Shown: piece by piece, positions 34,023 through 45,814 of the stretch
Layout of the letters: each line of letters starts with the position of its first letter
Position numbering within the stretch: the first letter of the stretch is position 1
Assembly (NCBI RefSeq): GCF_000247695.1
Contig: NW_004624751.1
Location: 20,062,562-20,126,561 of the forward strand
Length of the DNA stretch: 64,000 nucleotides
Direction: 5' to 3'
Origin: Heterocephalus glaber
Lineage: Eukaryota; Chordata; Mammalia; Rodentia; Bathyergidae
Program-made: the position numbers and the translations under genes
The notes under the pieces: generated by a model
Seen by the model: the letters and a program-made list of their open reading frames with translations, nothing else
What the model was told of the DNA's origin: nothing
Databases searched by the model: none

Positions 34023-35394
34023 TTACCTTTTCTTTGTTTCTTTCAAGTGCAAGAAATTGCATTTTATGTTAAGGCTAGCATTTTAATGAAATAGTTTTGC
34101 TTATCTGTCAGATGATTTTGTCAGATGACCTCTGCTATAATGTAAGGCGGATTAGATGATTTTTTGAGAGGTAATGCTACCTATCAAAAGAGAAATACCT
34201 GGACACTTGACTCTGTTTAATCATTTGAGAACTCCTTTGAGTGTTTCAATGGCTCTGCTTTTCCTTTGTTTTTGCAGATTTGTTGACTTGCCTTTGATAT
34301 GCCTATGTTATGCAAGGGTTTTTTTTTTTTAATTGGAGCTGGTTTACTTAAGATTTCTCAAAAGATTAACAATTAGACATTTTCTTAGCATACAGTATGA
34401 AGAATGAATGCCTTGAAGATAATTCAAAACTAGAGGAACGAGTTTAGTTCAGCAAACATTTATTGAATGCTGTCTGTGTTGAGCATAGAACATACGTACA
34501 CAGATCAGTCCTTATAACTGAGGCAAAAATGTTTTCTTAGCTAATCATGACTGTTTTTTCTAGTCTGCTTGGTTTTAGGCACTGAAGTTCATCAACATCT
34601 TGTGTTACAAAAACATATGAAAAGTGTAACATTTTGATTTGGTTATAATATGCCATTTCATCCTGTATTGGTCTTACAGTTCATCCCAAAGTAGGGCAAC
34701 TTAAAGCCCTGACTTATTTGGTCATATTATCTAGAAAACTGTTAAATTTTACTCTGGGAAAAAGATGCAGTATGGCAAAAGTCAGTGTGTTTCGGAGTTG
34801 TCTTTTGGAAACAAACAGCAAGCTGCCACAAGCCCATCTTGACAAATATTAGGTTTTCTTAAGTCACTCGATTAGTCACTTTGTGGCTGGTGATTTTTTT
34901 TTTTTTTTTTTTAACCCAAAAGCACAACCTTTTGCTGCCAAGAATCACCGGAAGTCTAGGAAATGATTTACTTGTCATTGTTTAATCTCTTGTTTCCTGT
35001 TCTGTTGGTTTAAGAGGACTTAGTACAGGTTGTCTTCTGTTTTGTGTTTTAAAATTGGCTTTCAAGGAACCATCCAGCCTCCTAAGAGGCTCATACATTG
35101 CTGTTAGGACCTTCAGTTCCTCTGAACGTTCTCCAGCAACACCACATTAAATTAATTTAGAGATTACTTACTCTTAAGCTTCTTCCACTTCAGGATACTG
35201 AATGTTCATTCTAATGTGCTTAAATTTCAATTCTGGTGATCTAAGGAAGAATTAGAACGTTAAAAAGTAAAGCAGGGTTTCTTATTCAGTGTAGTTTTCA
35301 GGACTTGTTAAGAACAAAATTTTTGACTCATTAGCTTTGCTCATGCATTGACAGTTTTTTTGATCAAAAATTAGGAGAGTCAAAATTTTTTCCT
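34023..35394. other. noncoding interval downstream of SPRY2
   Basis: A possible MIR piece at 34449-34495 (agcaaacatttattgaatg); T22 run at 34893-34912. No gene seen. Confidence 0.45.
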
Positions 35395-35577
35395 GCACTG
35401 AGTAGTGTTCAAAGTATTCTGTAGACAAATTGCAGTAGATCCCCTTTGGGTGTTTATTGAAAAGGTAGATTGCAAACTTCCCTGTAGTTACTGAATGGGA
35501 ATCTAATGATGAGGCCTGGGAATTTGCATTTTGTATCATTCCACAACTGGTTTGTGCAATCGAGAACTGCTGACCTA
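35395..35577 (+). mobile_element. MER5A-like hAT-Charlie relic
   Basis: aatgggaatctaatgatgag, gcctgggaatttgcatttt and cgagaactgctg correspond to the MER5A consensus blocks gaatcagaatctctggg, cctgggaatctgcattt and gagaaccactg. The left end may extend to about 35272. An ancient nonautonomous DNA transposon. Confidence 0.6.
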
Positions 35578-37146
35578 AGCATTGCTTTCTTATTTAGCTT
35601 TTTTTTAATGTACTCTGCTATAAAGTGTAACTGACTGATATGAATATAAAGCATAACAGTCAATTGAGGTTAGAAGAGGATTTGATATAGGTATATAATA
35701 AGCCCTGGTGAAAATTTCTTTAAAGACAAATAAGAAAGTTGGATTCCTCAGGAACTCCCAACCAATTATATGCCCAGTTTATAAATGAGTTTAGAATTCA
35801 TTTTCAGAATATGGAAAGTTAAATGTTTATGTCTAAATAGATTGAAAACACCCCCTGGGAACAAATAGGGGATAACAACCTCAAATTCTTAATCTCTGAA
35901 CTTGGAAATTCATATCATTATAAAGCATTTAATTTATAATCCAACAGCCTTTATGCTGATGTCATAGATTGAAAGTATAACGATACAGCAAACATGACTG
36001 CTAAGTATTTAGGGAAAATTTAAGAAAATTGTTGTTTCTTTGGCCTTTTAGTTTTTTGAACCTGTACGTGTTCCACGTTTGAAATTCATTTAAGAATTAC
36101 ACTTGATTCTCATTACTTAAAACATTCATTTATATGTTTTAAGGAGGAGATCTTAAGGCTCTGCCCAATTTCTGCCACGTTGGAGCATGCTCTGGGGATT
36201 GTCTGCAAGAAGAAAGCCAAAACCCACAGAAGTGAGCCCAACCAAACTTTTTGCATAACTTCTTTCTCCAGTATACTTAAGTCTCAAGGACTACCTGACT
36301 CCAGGTTATATAAGTTAAGGTACTGATGACAGATAAATGAATTTGTTCTCTCTACATTCCTGTGAGATGGCTGATAAGCAGTTCTTGAGTTTGATGTAAT
36401 TTATTAGCTTTTGAGCATATAGGTCAAAACTTTCAAAAGTTTAATCCTTTAGAGTTTCATTTATATACACAGTTGACCATTTGCTTTCTTCTCCTAAATG
36501 TGTGAAAACCAGAATGTAGGTTTGAAAATCTCGACTTTGAAAATTGGCTGAACTGTACATCAAAAGCGAGTTTGTTATTGTGTGAAAAATAATTTATACT
36601 ATTTTAGCAAAGAAAATTATGAAAGTAGGTTATTCACTAGCTATGTCAGTAGTATCAGTATCAGTGTTACTCTTGTTTGTAACTAAGGCAATGGTCATGT
36701 TAATTTAGATTTTAATTTGGACCAAAGCCTCACTTTTTTGTGATTGGCTAAGAGTATCCCCATTGAGAGAATATCAGACCAGAGCTTTTAACAGGGCCTA
36801 TCTGATTTGACTTGGAACTGAACATCAGAATGAAGCTACACATCTGGAATATTTCATCACTGGCTCAGCCATCGACAGGAGAATAAACCAATCAGATTGT
36901 GTATATCCAATATTGTGGATTTTCTTTGGATACTACATTATGATCTTCCTTGTATCTTGAAAGACAAACGTGAATAATGAGAAAATGTGAATTCCACCCA
37001 TAATATAGCCCCTCTGATCAAAATACTTAATTTATCTCAAAAAAGACAAAAGAGAAAAGCAGCAATAGAGAAAAAAAAAGTTAAATTTTTATCATGCCTA
37101 GCAAATGGTTTACATTTATATAATACTGTATTGGTTAATTTCAAGA
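35578..37146. other. SINE-free noncoding interval
   Basis: No repeat recognised over 1.5 kb. Confidence 0.45.
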
Positions 37147-37299
37147 TTTTTTTTTTTTAGACAGGCAGGGTCCTGCTATGTAGTTCAGACTGGTCTTGAA
37201 CTCACTACCCCAGGTTGGCCTTGAATTAACAGTGATCCTCCTGCCTCAGCCTCTTGAGTACAACAGTGATTATAGGCGTGTGCCATCATGCCTGGCTAA
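37147..37299 (-). repeat. B1 SINE
   Basis: tagacaggcagggtcctgc, cagactggtcttgaactca, gttggccttgaattaacag, tgccatcatgcctggcta; right-half duplication present. First SINE after the SPRY2 domain. Confidence 0.88.
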
Positions 37300-37544
37300 T
37301 TTAAAAAATTTCTAAAAGCCAGTCTTATTTGGCAGCTTGGACTTTTAAATAAACTATTAAAGGCGATTAGAATGAAGTCTTGACCTCTGACTTGCCTAGA
37401 TGGGGCATGTAAGGCTTCAGCATACCCAAGGGTTTATGTTTCAAAACAGTTGTTACTATACAGAAGAATAAATAATTTAGGTTAATATAAGGGCTCACTT
37501 GGAATGAAATATGGGAACCAAAATTAGCATTTCAACTTACGTAT

Positions 37545-37646
37545 TTTTTTTTGTTTTTGTTTTTTGTTTTTTGGTACCAAGGATCGAACTCGAGACCTTG
37601 CGCTTGCAAGGCAGGCAGTGGAACCACTGAGCTAAATCCCTGGCCC
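37545..37646 (-). repeat. ID-type SINE
   Basis: ttggtaccaaggatcgaact, aaccactgagctaaatccc, ggccc; tail is (TTTTTTG)n-like. Confidence 0.92.
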
Positions 37647-38511
37647 TGTTTTGAATGGCTACTTATGAATCACAGGACCAGTTGATCCTAATGCAAAGGA
37701 AAGAGTTTCTACTGTAAAGACAAGAATCAGAACAGGTAGAAGAAAGGTGCTATGAGAGTACAAACTCTAGGACGAGCAAGGATACATTCTCAATAGTGGA
37801 TTTGGTCTTGTGCCTTTGCAATGGCTGCAGATATTTTAATACCTGAAGAAGAGATTCTGCTAAGGAAGTTGCAACTGAACTAACAGTATTAAATGAAACT
37901 ATATCTACCATGCCCATATCTCTTAGTCTAAATGAAATGAAGAGATGTTCCGTGATTATTTGGATAGCTACATTTTACTGTGCTTATTCTTAATTTTGAA
38001 ATACATGATTCACTAAAACCTTGAAAATACACAATTTTTAAAAATATTTTTTCAAGATAATATAACTAAGAATTAAGTTGAAAAGATTCGTCTATTCTTG
38101 TTCTTCCAGTTCTTGCTGGAATTTACCTCTCGCCATTAACCCATAATTTTAACTTGCATTGGTATTTAGAGAAGGATGAATACTTGTAAAAAATGAATTG
38201 GGGATAATCAAGCTGGAGGGAGGAAGAAAGTGATAATGTGAAAAGAAATGTAGAGCTATAGTGCAATTCTACCCTTGCCAAAAAACAACACCTGAGATCA
38301 GGCTGCTCAGGTTTGCTTGGCTTTCAAAACTCAGGTGTGTGTCCATCTCCAATAGTTACGTAATGCCATTTCTAGTTTTAAAATAGCTTTTGTTCCAAAT
38401 ATCATCAGCTTTGTTGACTTTGAATCAATAGCTCTTGCAGTCAAGCAGGATTCTGATTAATACATATTTGTATCAACTCATCCCTCTAGATTTTTTTTAA
38501 CAGTTTTTTGT

Positions 38512-38740
38512 TTTATGGGGGGAGAGGGGTTCTTTTACTACTGAGCATTGAACCCAGGGCCTCCTGCTTGCAAGCCAACTGCCTTACCACTGAGTCATAT
38601 CTCTTGCTTGCTTGCTTGCTTGCTTTATTTATTTACATGAGATCTTGCTATGCTGACCAGGCTGGCCTTGAACTTGTGATTCTCCTGCATCAGTCTCTCC
38701 AAATATTGGGATTACAGGCATGTGCAACCATGCCCAGTCT
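38512..38740 (-). repeat. B1+ID dimer (B4-like SINE) with (CTTG)n linker
   Basis: Inverted ID part (gagcattgaacccagggcc, accactgagtcatatctc), a six-unit CTTG tract at about 38602-38625, then inverted B1 (accaggctggccttgaactt, attgggattacaggcatgt). Confidence 0.8.
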
Positions 38741-39241
38741 TTCTCCAGATTCTTAATAGGCTCAGTGTACCCATCCTGGCCTGAACCACAGCTTTCCTGC
38801 TCCAAAGCAGGCATAAAATAGCCCTGATAGCTGGTTACCCAGACTAGAAAATTTTGTAAGACTCCTAATGGAAAGTCATTTTTCTAAATTGAGAACAGCA
38901 TTTAAAGATGCATATTATAAATGTGAACATTATAAAACCTGTGACCAAGTAACCTTACATGCATCAAGCAATAGGCTTCTATTGAGCCTTTAGTATCTGC
39001 TCTGTCATCAAGGCTAAAATTTAGGATGCCACAGGGATTGTTTCTGAACTGTGACTCAGCTAGTAAGGAACTAACCCCAGGAACATGAGCAAGCACACAA
39101 TCAACACTTGTGTTTAGGTCTGTGTGTCATCTGAAATCTGACTGATCCCATCAGAATAAAGCTTAGTTAATTTAGTTTTGTTTGCATTGTGATTTAAACT
39201 TTGGAAATACTGAAAATATGAATTATTTTACAAATAATTGA

Positions 39242-39320
39242 TTTGGTTCTAATCATCTGTGAAAAGTTGCATGATGTGAACCCCGTAAGACCTGGGGTCT
39301 TACAGATGATTAGAACCAAA
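39242..39320. repeat. perfect 19-bp inverted repeat (hairpin)
   Basis: Arms tttggttctaatcatctgt (39242-39260) and its exact reverse complement (39302-39320) enclose 41 nt. An inner 8-bp palindrome (gtaagacc at 39285-39292, ggtcttac at 39296-39303) overlaps the start of the right arm, so two hairpins are mutually exclusive. It does not match a SINE; see findings. Confidence 0.9.
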
Positions 39321-39325
39321 CTGTA

Positions 39326-39437
39326 GGCCTGGGGGTCTGTACAGCTTGGTGAGTGAGCGCCCGCCTAGCAGGTTTCAAATCCTGGGCTGATACCAGGCAC
39401 TGCAAAAGAAACGAAAAGGAAAAGCAAACAAACAAAT
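39326..39437 (+). repeat. possible diverged ID-related SINE
   Basis: gtctgtacagcttggtgagt (A-box-like) and tttcaaatcctgggctgat (B-box-like), then an A-rich tail. Differs from the main ID consensus. Confidence 0.55.
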
Positions 39438-39806
39438 GCAGGCCCAGGGTAAAATTTCTCGTCACTGATTTAATATTTATTGTGTGTCAGTATAGATGGC
39501 CTTACAATAGGTGGGGAAAAATGATTGTTTATAACTGTTGAAGCTGATAATCTAGGATTGGATGCTAAATCATAGAAAATGACCAGTAGCATTATCCACT
39601 TCCTCCCTTGGGTCTTTATTTAACCCTCCATCAAGAGACTTTTGGCAAAATCTGAAAATATTTTTGCTTTTCACTGCTGGTGGTAGGAAGAAACTACTGG
39701 CATCTAGAGGGTAGAGGCCAAGAATGACACTAAACATCCTACAGTGCTCAAGACGTCTGCCATAACAGAGTCATCCAGCTCAAAGTGTCACTAGTGCCCA
39801 GTTTAA

Positions 39807-39855
39807 GAAACTATGCCCCAGAAAAAAAAAAGAAAGAAAGAAATTATGCCCCAGA
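39807..39855. repeat. poly(A)-only insertion between direct repeats
   Basis: gaaactatgccccaga (39807-39822) and gaaattatgccccaga (39840-39855) flank an A10 plus GAAA-repeat run. The layout is what is left when a retrotransposed element is truncated to its tail. Confidence 0.6.
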
Positions 39856-40008
39856 GGCAGCTGAGAAGCAGTGGGGAGAATGTTTATCTTTTTGACATGT
39901 GACAGGAAGGCCATCAGCTGAATGAGAGAGGTGAGGTTGAAGGATATGCAGAGATTACTGGGACCAAAGCTTTGGAATTTTCATTTTCAGTAGTAAGCCT
40001 CTGAAATT

Positions 40009-40104
40009 GTTTTTTTTTTTTTTTTTTTTTGGGACTGGGGATCGAACTTGGGACCTTGCACTTGTGAGGCAGGCACCAGAACCACTGAGCTAAATCCCCA
40101 GCCC
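40009..40104 (-). repeat. ID-type SINE with TSD
   Basis: T20 run, ggactggggatcgaacttgg, ccactgagctaaatcccc. TSD cctctgaaatt at 39998-40008 and 40108-40118. Confidence 0.93.
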
Positions 40105-40141
40105 AGACCTCTGAAATTCTTACATGAAAAATTCCTACATT

Positions 40142-40168
40142 AGTTCGATCCCAGGTACTGAAAAGAGA
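40142..40168 (+). repeat. ID-type SINE 3' fragment
   Basis: agttcgatcccaggtactg then an A-rich tail; only the B-box end is present. Confidence 0.5.
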
Positions 40169-40335
40169 GAATATATGAACGTATACTGTGTGTTACATGT
40201 ATATATGCATTTTTGTTATTTTAATGGACTTATAGACTTTAGCTTTATCCAAAGTTAATCTATTTTGAGAGCGTTACCAGAAAGAGGGATTTTAAGAATT
40301 CATTCATAGTCCTAAGAACTACATCTTTGCAGTTG

Positions 40336-40465
40336 GGCTGGATATGGGTGGCACATGCCTATAATCCCCGCAGTAGGGAGACTGAGGCAGGAGGATCACG
40401 CGTTTGAGCCCAGCCTACGTAGGGTACGTAATGAGGCCTGTCTCAATAAACCAAAACAAGACAAA
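40336..40465 (+). repeat. B1 SINE
   Basis: ggatatgggtggcacatgcc, gactgaggcaggaggatca, aatgaggcctgtctcaata. Confidence 0.85.
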
Positions 40466-40529
40466 AACGAAAGAGGAAGAGGGAGAAGAAAATAAAAATA
40501 CTTCACAATTGGATTTGCAACAATGTAAG

Positions 40530-40582
40530 TCGTGTGTGCGTGCGTGTGTGTGTGTGTATGTGTATGTGTGTGTTTGTGTGTG
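40530..40582. repeat. (TG)n microsatellite
   Basis: TG repeat with CG and TA interruptions, about 53 nt. Confidence 0.92.
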
Positions 40583-40759
40583 TTCTTACCAGGGAGTGTC
40601 TAATGGCAATTGTTCCTTTGAAAAGATCCCAGCTCCTAACACTTGGGCACATAGATCCTCCATGAATATTTGACAAAGGAATGTATTGAGCAGAAAGTAA
40701 AATCATATTGACAGTGACTAAAGAAGATCTAATATGAGTAAGAACAATAAACTCTTAAT

Positions 40760-41040
40760 AGGGGTGTTTTATGGGCGGTAATAAGGTTGGGTGCGCCAGA
40801 CTTGGAAGGGAAGTGAGGCGGGTCTCTCGGGACTGGGGTGGTGACTGGGACAGTGGTGGTAAGGCAAATGTGGCTTTCTCAGCCTGCTCCCCGTGTGCCT
40901 CTTCCCCACGTGCTGCTGTGGCACTCGCTCCGATCATGTGGCGTCCGCTATGTCATGATTCAGCGTCAGACCCTCACCGGATTTGGCCACCTGAACTTGG
41001 ACTTTTCAACATCTAAAATATGATCAAAATAAGTCCTTCT
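40760..41040 (+). mobile_element. possible LTR (MaLR-like) relic
   Basis: A GC-rich island in AT-rich surroundings ending in agaccctcaccggatttgg, aacttggacttttcaacat and a short poly(T). This 3' pattern resembles MaLR-class LTR ends. Family not assigned; the open frames in it lack motifs. Confidence 0.4.
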
Positions 41041-42529
41041 TTTTTTTTCTTTTTAAATATGGGCCCAGTCTTAATTTTTTATGGGAACACAAAACAGGCT
41101 AAAGACAGTTACTCCTGTGGCTTTATTTCCTCCCATTTAGGAAAGTAAAATATACTAGCTACTAAGTGTAGCAGATCCATTTTTATTGTTTACATACATT
41201 ATCTGCCTTATGTAATATTAAAACCTAAGATTTATATCTATAAATGTGCTTATCAGGAAAAAATAGAGTGAGGGAAGAAGAATTTACTTAACCTTTACCC
41301 AAGTTCAACAGGTTTGCAGGTCCAGTGAAGTATATATTCTCTTTGCCCCTCATATTTCATAGGCACCCCCCCCAAAACAACTAGTCGCCTTTCCTAGGAC
41401 TATTTATTCACTTGTTTACTTATTTTCTTACAAAGGAAGTTCCCCTGCTTTCATTGGAAAGATGAGCCAAGAATTTCACTTTAAAGTCCAAACCTTTTCT
41501 TGATTACCTGTCTAAATCCTTGGAATAAAGCCTAAACTTTAAGCAGCAAGTTAAACAGTAAATAAATTCTGCTAATGGGTATTAGATTGCTAGCTAGGGA
41601 GATTAGTATAAGGAGTAATTCTAATTAAATAGAGAATCCTGGAGAGAGCTGAAATGTTTCAAGAATAGATTTTGTCTCCTGTGCCTCATTAAGAATATAA
41701 AATCAGCTTCTATTGTGAAAGGACAACCTTTCAAAAGCCTGTTGTGTTGTCATAAAGAGGCTGTCTAACCTCCATTTTCATATTTTGAATTTCTTGTTTA
41801 ATAGCAAAGGGTATTTTTATTGCCCAAATCCAATTAAAGCCATGCCAATCACCATGTTGTATTTTAAGTTAACAATAATTTATCTCCCATTTAGACACAT
41901 AAACAGGCTGACCTCAGCTCCCAGTGCAGAATTTAAGAATTGAGATTATTGCTCCCTGGTAGTTCTTAGGGCTTACAGGAGCTGGAAGGGTGGTTTGCCT
42001 CCTTCCCCACCTTGCTTTCTGTACCTGGAGCTGGGATATCCTGCAGTCCAACAGGTATTATTTTAAAGAAAGTTTACAAAAGTGAAGAAAATTGGGGTAG
42101 AATAACTAAGTAATAGACTTATCATGCCTGAAGGTCAGTTTTCCCAGCTTAGGGTTTAACTTAGGAAATTATAAAAACGGTGTTTGAGTTTTGGTTTTTT
42201 TTTTTCACATACAACAATAGCTGTATTTATTCTTGCATTTTGAGAGGTAAGAGGCAAGTGGAGGAAAATACAGAGCATAATTAATAAATTATGCATTTAA
42301 TTGACCTAGAAAATCCAACTAGTACAGAAAAGGTACAAATTGTGGCAAAATAATTTGGTAGCATAAATGAAAAATTTCTGCCCTATTATTTTTTGGAAGA
42401 ACTGCATAATTCAGGATATCTCGTTCTTCTGCATTTGTATCTTGGTGATAGTAAATTAGTTCACACTAGTGACCTTGTGGTGTGAAAGTCTCAAGGCTGA
42501 TACCACCACCTTTTTATCACAATTACTTT
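41041..42529. other. SINE-free interval, candidate conserved regulatory DNA
   Basis: No repeat recognised. The part 41560-41960 is rich in TAAT/ATTA homeodomain cores (attctaattaaat, ccaattaaagcc) and lacks any repeat signature, a texture typical of developmental enhancers. Only alignment could confirm conservation. Confidence 0.35.
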
Positions 42530-42980
42530 TTAAAATTAATTTCATTGGTACATTTTAGGTATACAATGCAATGACATTCATCATTGGAAATTTGCACCTT
42601 TACATAGTCTCTCTTGGTTCTTATTTTTCCCCCTTCCCCTACCCTCCCTTCAACCCCTCCATCCCTCCCTATTTACAAAGACATTTTTTCCATTTTTCCA
42701 TTTTCTCATATTAATTCCATTCCCTTCCTTCCTTTCCCCTAGCCCTCCCACTTCCCCTTGCTCTTTGCCCCTTTTCTTCCTATTTCACATTATCTATTAT
42801 ACCTTTGAGTCCTTATGTACACTTTCAGTTTCTCAGACCAGAGAAACTATTCGGTATTTACACATGTGTGTCCTGTTTATTTCACTTAAGAGTATTGCCT
42901 CAATGTGCATCCATTTAGCTATAAATGTCTCTAATTTCTCGTTCTTTATGGCTGAGTAGTACTCCATTTTATAAAAAACC
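42530..42980 (-). mobile_element. LINE-1 3' end (copy A), 5'-truncated
   Basis: The minus strand reads the last ORF2 stretch (KMEYYSAIKN-type motif near 42975) into a pyrimidine-poor 3'UTR, ending at the left with the reverse of ggtacattttaggtatac, the L1 3' terminus here. Direct neighbour of copy B. Confidence 0.85.
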
Positions 42981-42984
42981 ACAT

Positions 42985-44112
42985 TTTCTTTCTTTTTTAT
43001 TCTTAAGTTCTTTTATTGGTGCATTTTAGGTATACAATACGTTTACATTTATTGTAGGGTGTTTGTACCTGTACATGATGTATCTTGATTATTTTTTCCC
43101 CATTACCTGTGCACCCTTCACCCTCTCCACCCTTCCCTATTTACATAGACATCATTGCTATTTTTTTTTCTTTTCTCATAGTTTTTCCTTTCCCTCCTTT
43201 CCTTTTCCCTTCCCCTCCCTTCACACCTTCATCTTTGAACCTTTTTTCCTATTTCAAATTATCAATTATTAATTTTAATCATTTTAACCCTTATTTACAA
43301 CTCTCAGTTTCTCACACTAGAGAAACTATTTGGTATTTACACGTGTGTCCTATTTATTTCACTTAAGAGTATGCCCTCAATAAGCATCCATTTAGCTATA
43401 AACGACTCTAATTTCTCATTCTTTATGGCTGAGTAGTACTCCATTTTATAAAAAAAAAAAAACACATCTTCTTTATTCAGCCCACACTTGGGCTGCTTCC
43501 AAGTTTTGACTATTACAAATTTTGCTGCTATGAACATGAGTGCACATATATCACTGTGGTATGATTCTTTTAATTCTTTGGGGAAGATACCCAGCAGGGG
43601 AATAGCTGGGTCAAATGGGATTTCCAGTCCTAGTTCTTTGAGGTATCTCCATACTGATTTCCACAGTGCTTGCACCAGTCTACATTCCCACCAGCAGTGG
43701 AGCAGGGTTCCTCTTTCCCCACAGCCCCACCAGCATTTGTTATTGGTTGATTTCATGATAGCAGCCACTCTGTCTGGGGTGAGGTGGAATCTCCATGTTG
43801 TTTTCATTTGCTTGTCTCAAATGACCAGTGATGTTGAACATTTTTTCATATGTTTATTTGCTATTTCTACTTCTTTGTCTGAGAAATGTCTGTTCATTTC
43901 AGATGCCTATTTTTGGATTGGGTATTTACATTTGGGAGGTCTGACTTTTTTAAGTTCTTCTTATATTCTAAATAGTAGACCTTTGTCTGAGGAACAGCGA
44001 GTGAAAATTTTTTCCCACATTATCGGTTGTCTCTTCACTCTGTTGGTGGTTTCTCTTGCTGTGCAGAAGCTTTTTAATAAGAAGAGATCCCACTTGTTGA
44101 TTGTGATAGTTC
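42985..44112 (-). mobile_element. LINE-1 3' end (copy B) with ORF2 C-terminus, 5'-truncated
   Basis: The minus strand has an uninterrupted 156-codon frame (43337-43807) matching the C-terminus of L1 ORF2p: CWWGCGERGTLLHCWWEC (the cysteine motif region), PAIPLLGIFP and KMEYYSAIKN. Upstream ORF2 sequence continues to about 44112 with stops. The 3'UTR occupies 42985-43336. Not a host gene; 5'-truncated and incapable of autonomous movement. Confidence 0.95.
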
Positions 44113-44814
44113 ATGGGCAACTGAGGTTAGGTGATTGAGTTTTGGGATAAGCTATTAAACTATTAAAGTTTACAGAAGAAATCCTTATAACTGTGTGTGT
44201 CTTGTCCTTTACCAGTGTGCGTTTACACAGTTCTATAGTCATTGCCTAGAATCTGTGACGGACCCTTTCTTGTTCTGCAAATACTAAAAACATGAAACAG
44301 TTAATACAGAACAAAAGATAGTCTATTCATTTTTTGTTGTATAGTCATCATAGTTGAAAGGAAAAGTTTAGAAACTGGAAGAGGGAAAAAAAGCCATTTT
44401 CAAATGTTTAAAATAAATTTTTAGGGAATTGCAGTCATTAGTCTGAGCATGAGGTCATGAGAGCCCAGGAGGTTCCTTAGGAGGTCCCTAAGAAGGCTGC
44501 TAGGAAGAAAGAGTCAGATAGCCAGTTCTCTTTCCCTCTCTCCTTCACTCTTCCCTTCTATTTCTCCATGTGGACAAGAACAAATTATATTGAAGTGTTG
44601 TCATAGATTATGTCAACATTGTGAATATAAGTTGGTTGGACGTGTACGTGATGTAAGGGAGCACTCCTATAATTCAGACTCCTCTGAGTCACTTTATTTA
44701 TTGGTTTATTTGTTTATTTTACTAAGGGAGTAACTTCCTACAAAAATAAATAGTCTACTTTATTTATTTATTCTACTTATTCACTGGTGCAGTGTCCCCA
44801 AAAGAACCTAACTT
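44113..44814. other. noncoding interval
   Basis: Nothing recognised apart from TTTA-rich tracts at 44695-44725 and 44758-44772. Confidence 0.4.
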
Positions 44815-45000
44815 TGAAGTCAGCAGTACCCTAATTTTGAGCCTATGCCACCAGATCAAGACCAAGTGACCTTGGACAAGTATCTTAACCTTTCTGAGTT
44901 TCTTAACCATCGCTGAAGGTGAAAATAATACTTACCTAGGAATTCATAATAAAATATTTGCATTTCCAAGCCTGGCACCCACCTCATGGGGAGTGATTGA
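44815..45000 (-). repeat. MIR-type SINE relic
   Basis: aagtgaccttggacaagta and cttaacctttctgagtttc match the MIR core (gtgaccttgggcaagt, taacctctctgagc). Orientation is opposite to the MIR-type relics at 17600 and 54705. Confidence 0.7.
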
Positions 45001-45814
45001 TAAATCTTGCTGCCTTCCTATCTCTCTTTACACCCAATTATATAAACCTTGGCTCTGATTGCTGGTACTTCTCCTGATACCCAAGTGCTAGCTTTAGAGT
45101 TGTAGTTATGCAAGATATCTTGGCTGAATAGCTTGTTGTTTTCTTAATTCTTTTCCTCCTGTGTGCTATTCATCATGCTCATAAAGAAGAACTCTCATTA
45201 ATGACCTTTGTTTCCTCTTTACAGGACTCACTATTTTTCTCTCTCCTGAGGTGACCAGTATTTCTCCTGACATACTCAGTTGTCACAGAGGCAAGTACTA
45301 CTAAACTCTGGGTGGAGCCCTGAATGCTGAGGACATCAGTGACATCTCAGGTTTAATCACTATGATGAAGGATCTCCAAGCTCAAGCAAATCCTAAATCC
45401 TCTGCAAATTCCAGTTGATGCAAGCCCTTCTTTTGCTGTGGTGTTGAGTATACTGTCATGGCCTTAAAGAACACATTCATCCTTTCTGATAATGTGTTCT
45501 TCTTTACTAGGCAATAGGATCTTGCCTTGGGCTGAAGAGGAGTAGCTGGGTTCTAAAACAATCTAGCACAAATACAAAGCAATGACAGCCTAGAATCATG
45601 AGCATTCATTCTTCACTGAAAGGCAACGACAGGATGTTTTGTGTCAGTCACACTTGGAGTTCTGTGAAGCAGATCAGCAGAGACATATCTTGAGTTATCT
45701 AGAGAAATCATTTGTAGAGTATGAGACCCCCAAATGGCTGTACAATAAACCACTGCCATATAGAAGGAACATATCTAATTTTTTATTCTGAAAATACTAA
45801 AAAAATCAATCTTT
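45001..45814. other. noncoding interval
   Basis: No repeat or gene recognised. Confidence 0.4.

Noticed and set aside
40771..41023. 81- and 61-codon frames in a GC-rich patch
   Set aside because: The patch looks like an LTR relic; frames overlap each other and have no motif.
43488..44138. 216-codon plus-strand open frame
   Set aside because: It is the antisense shadow of LINE-1 ORF2 on the minus strand.
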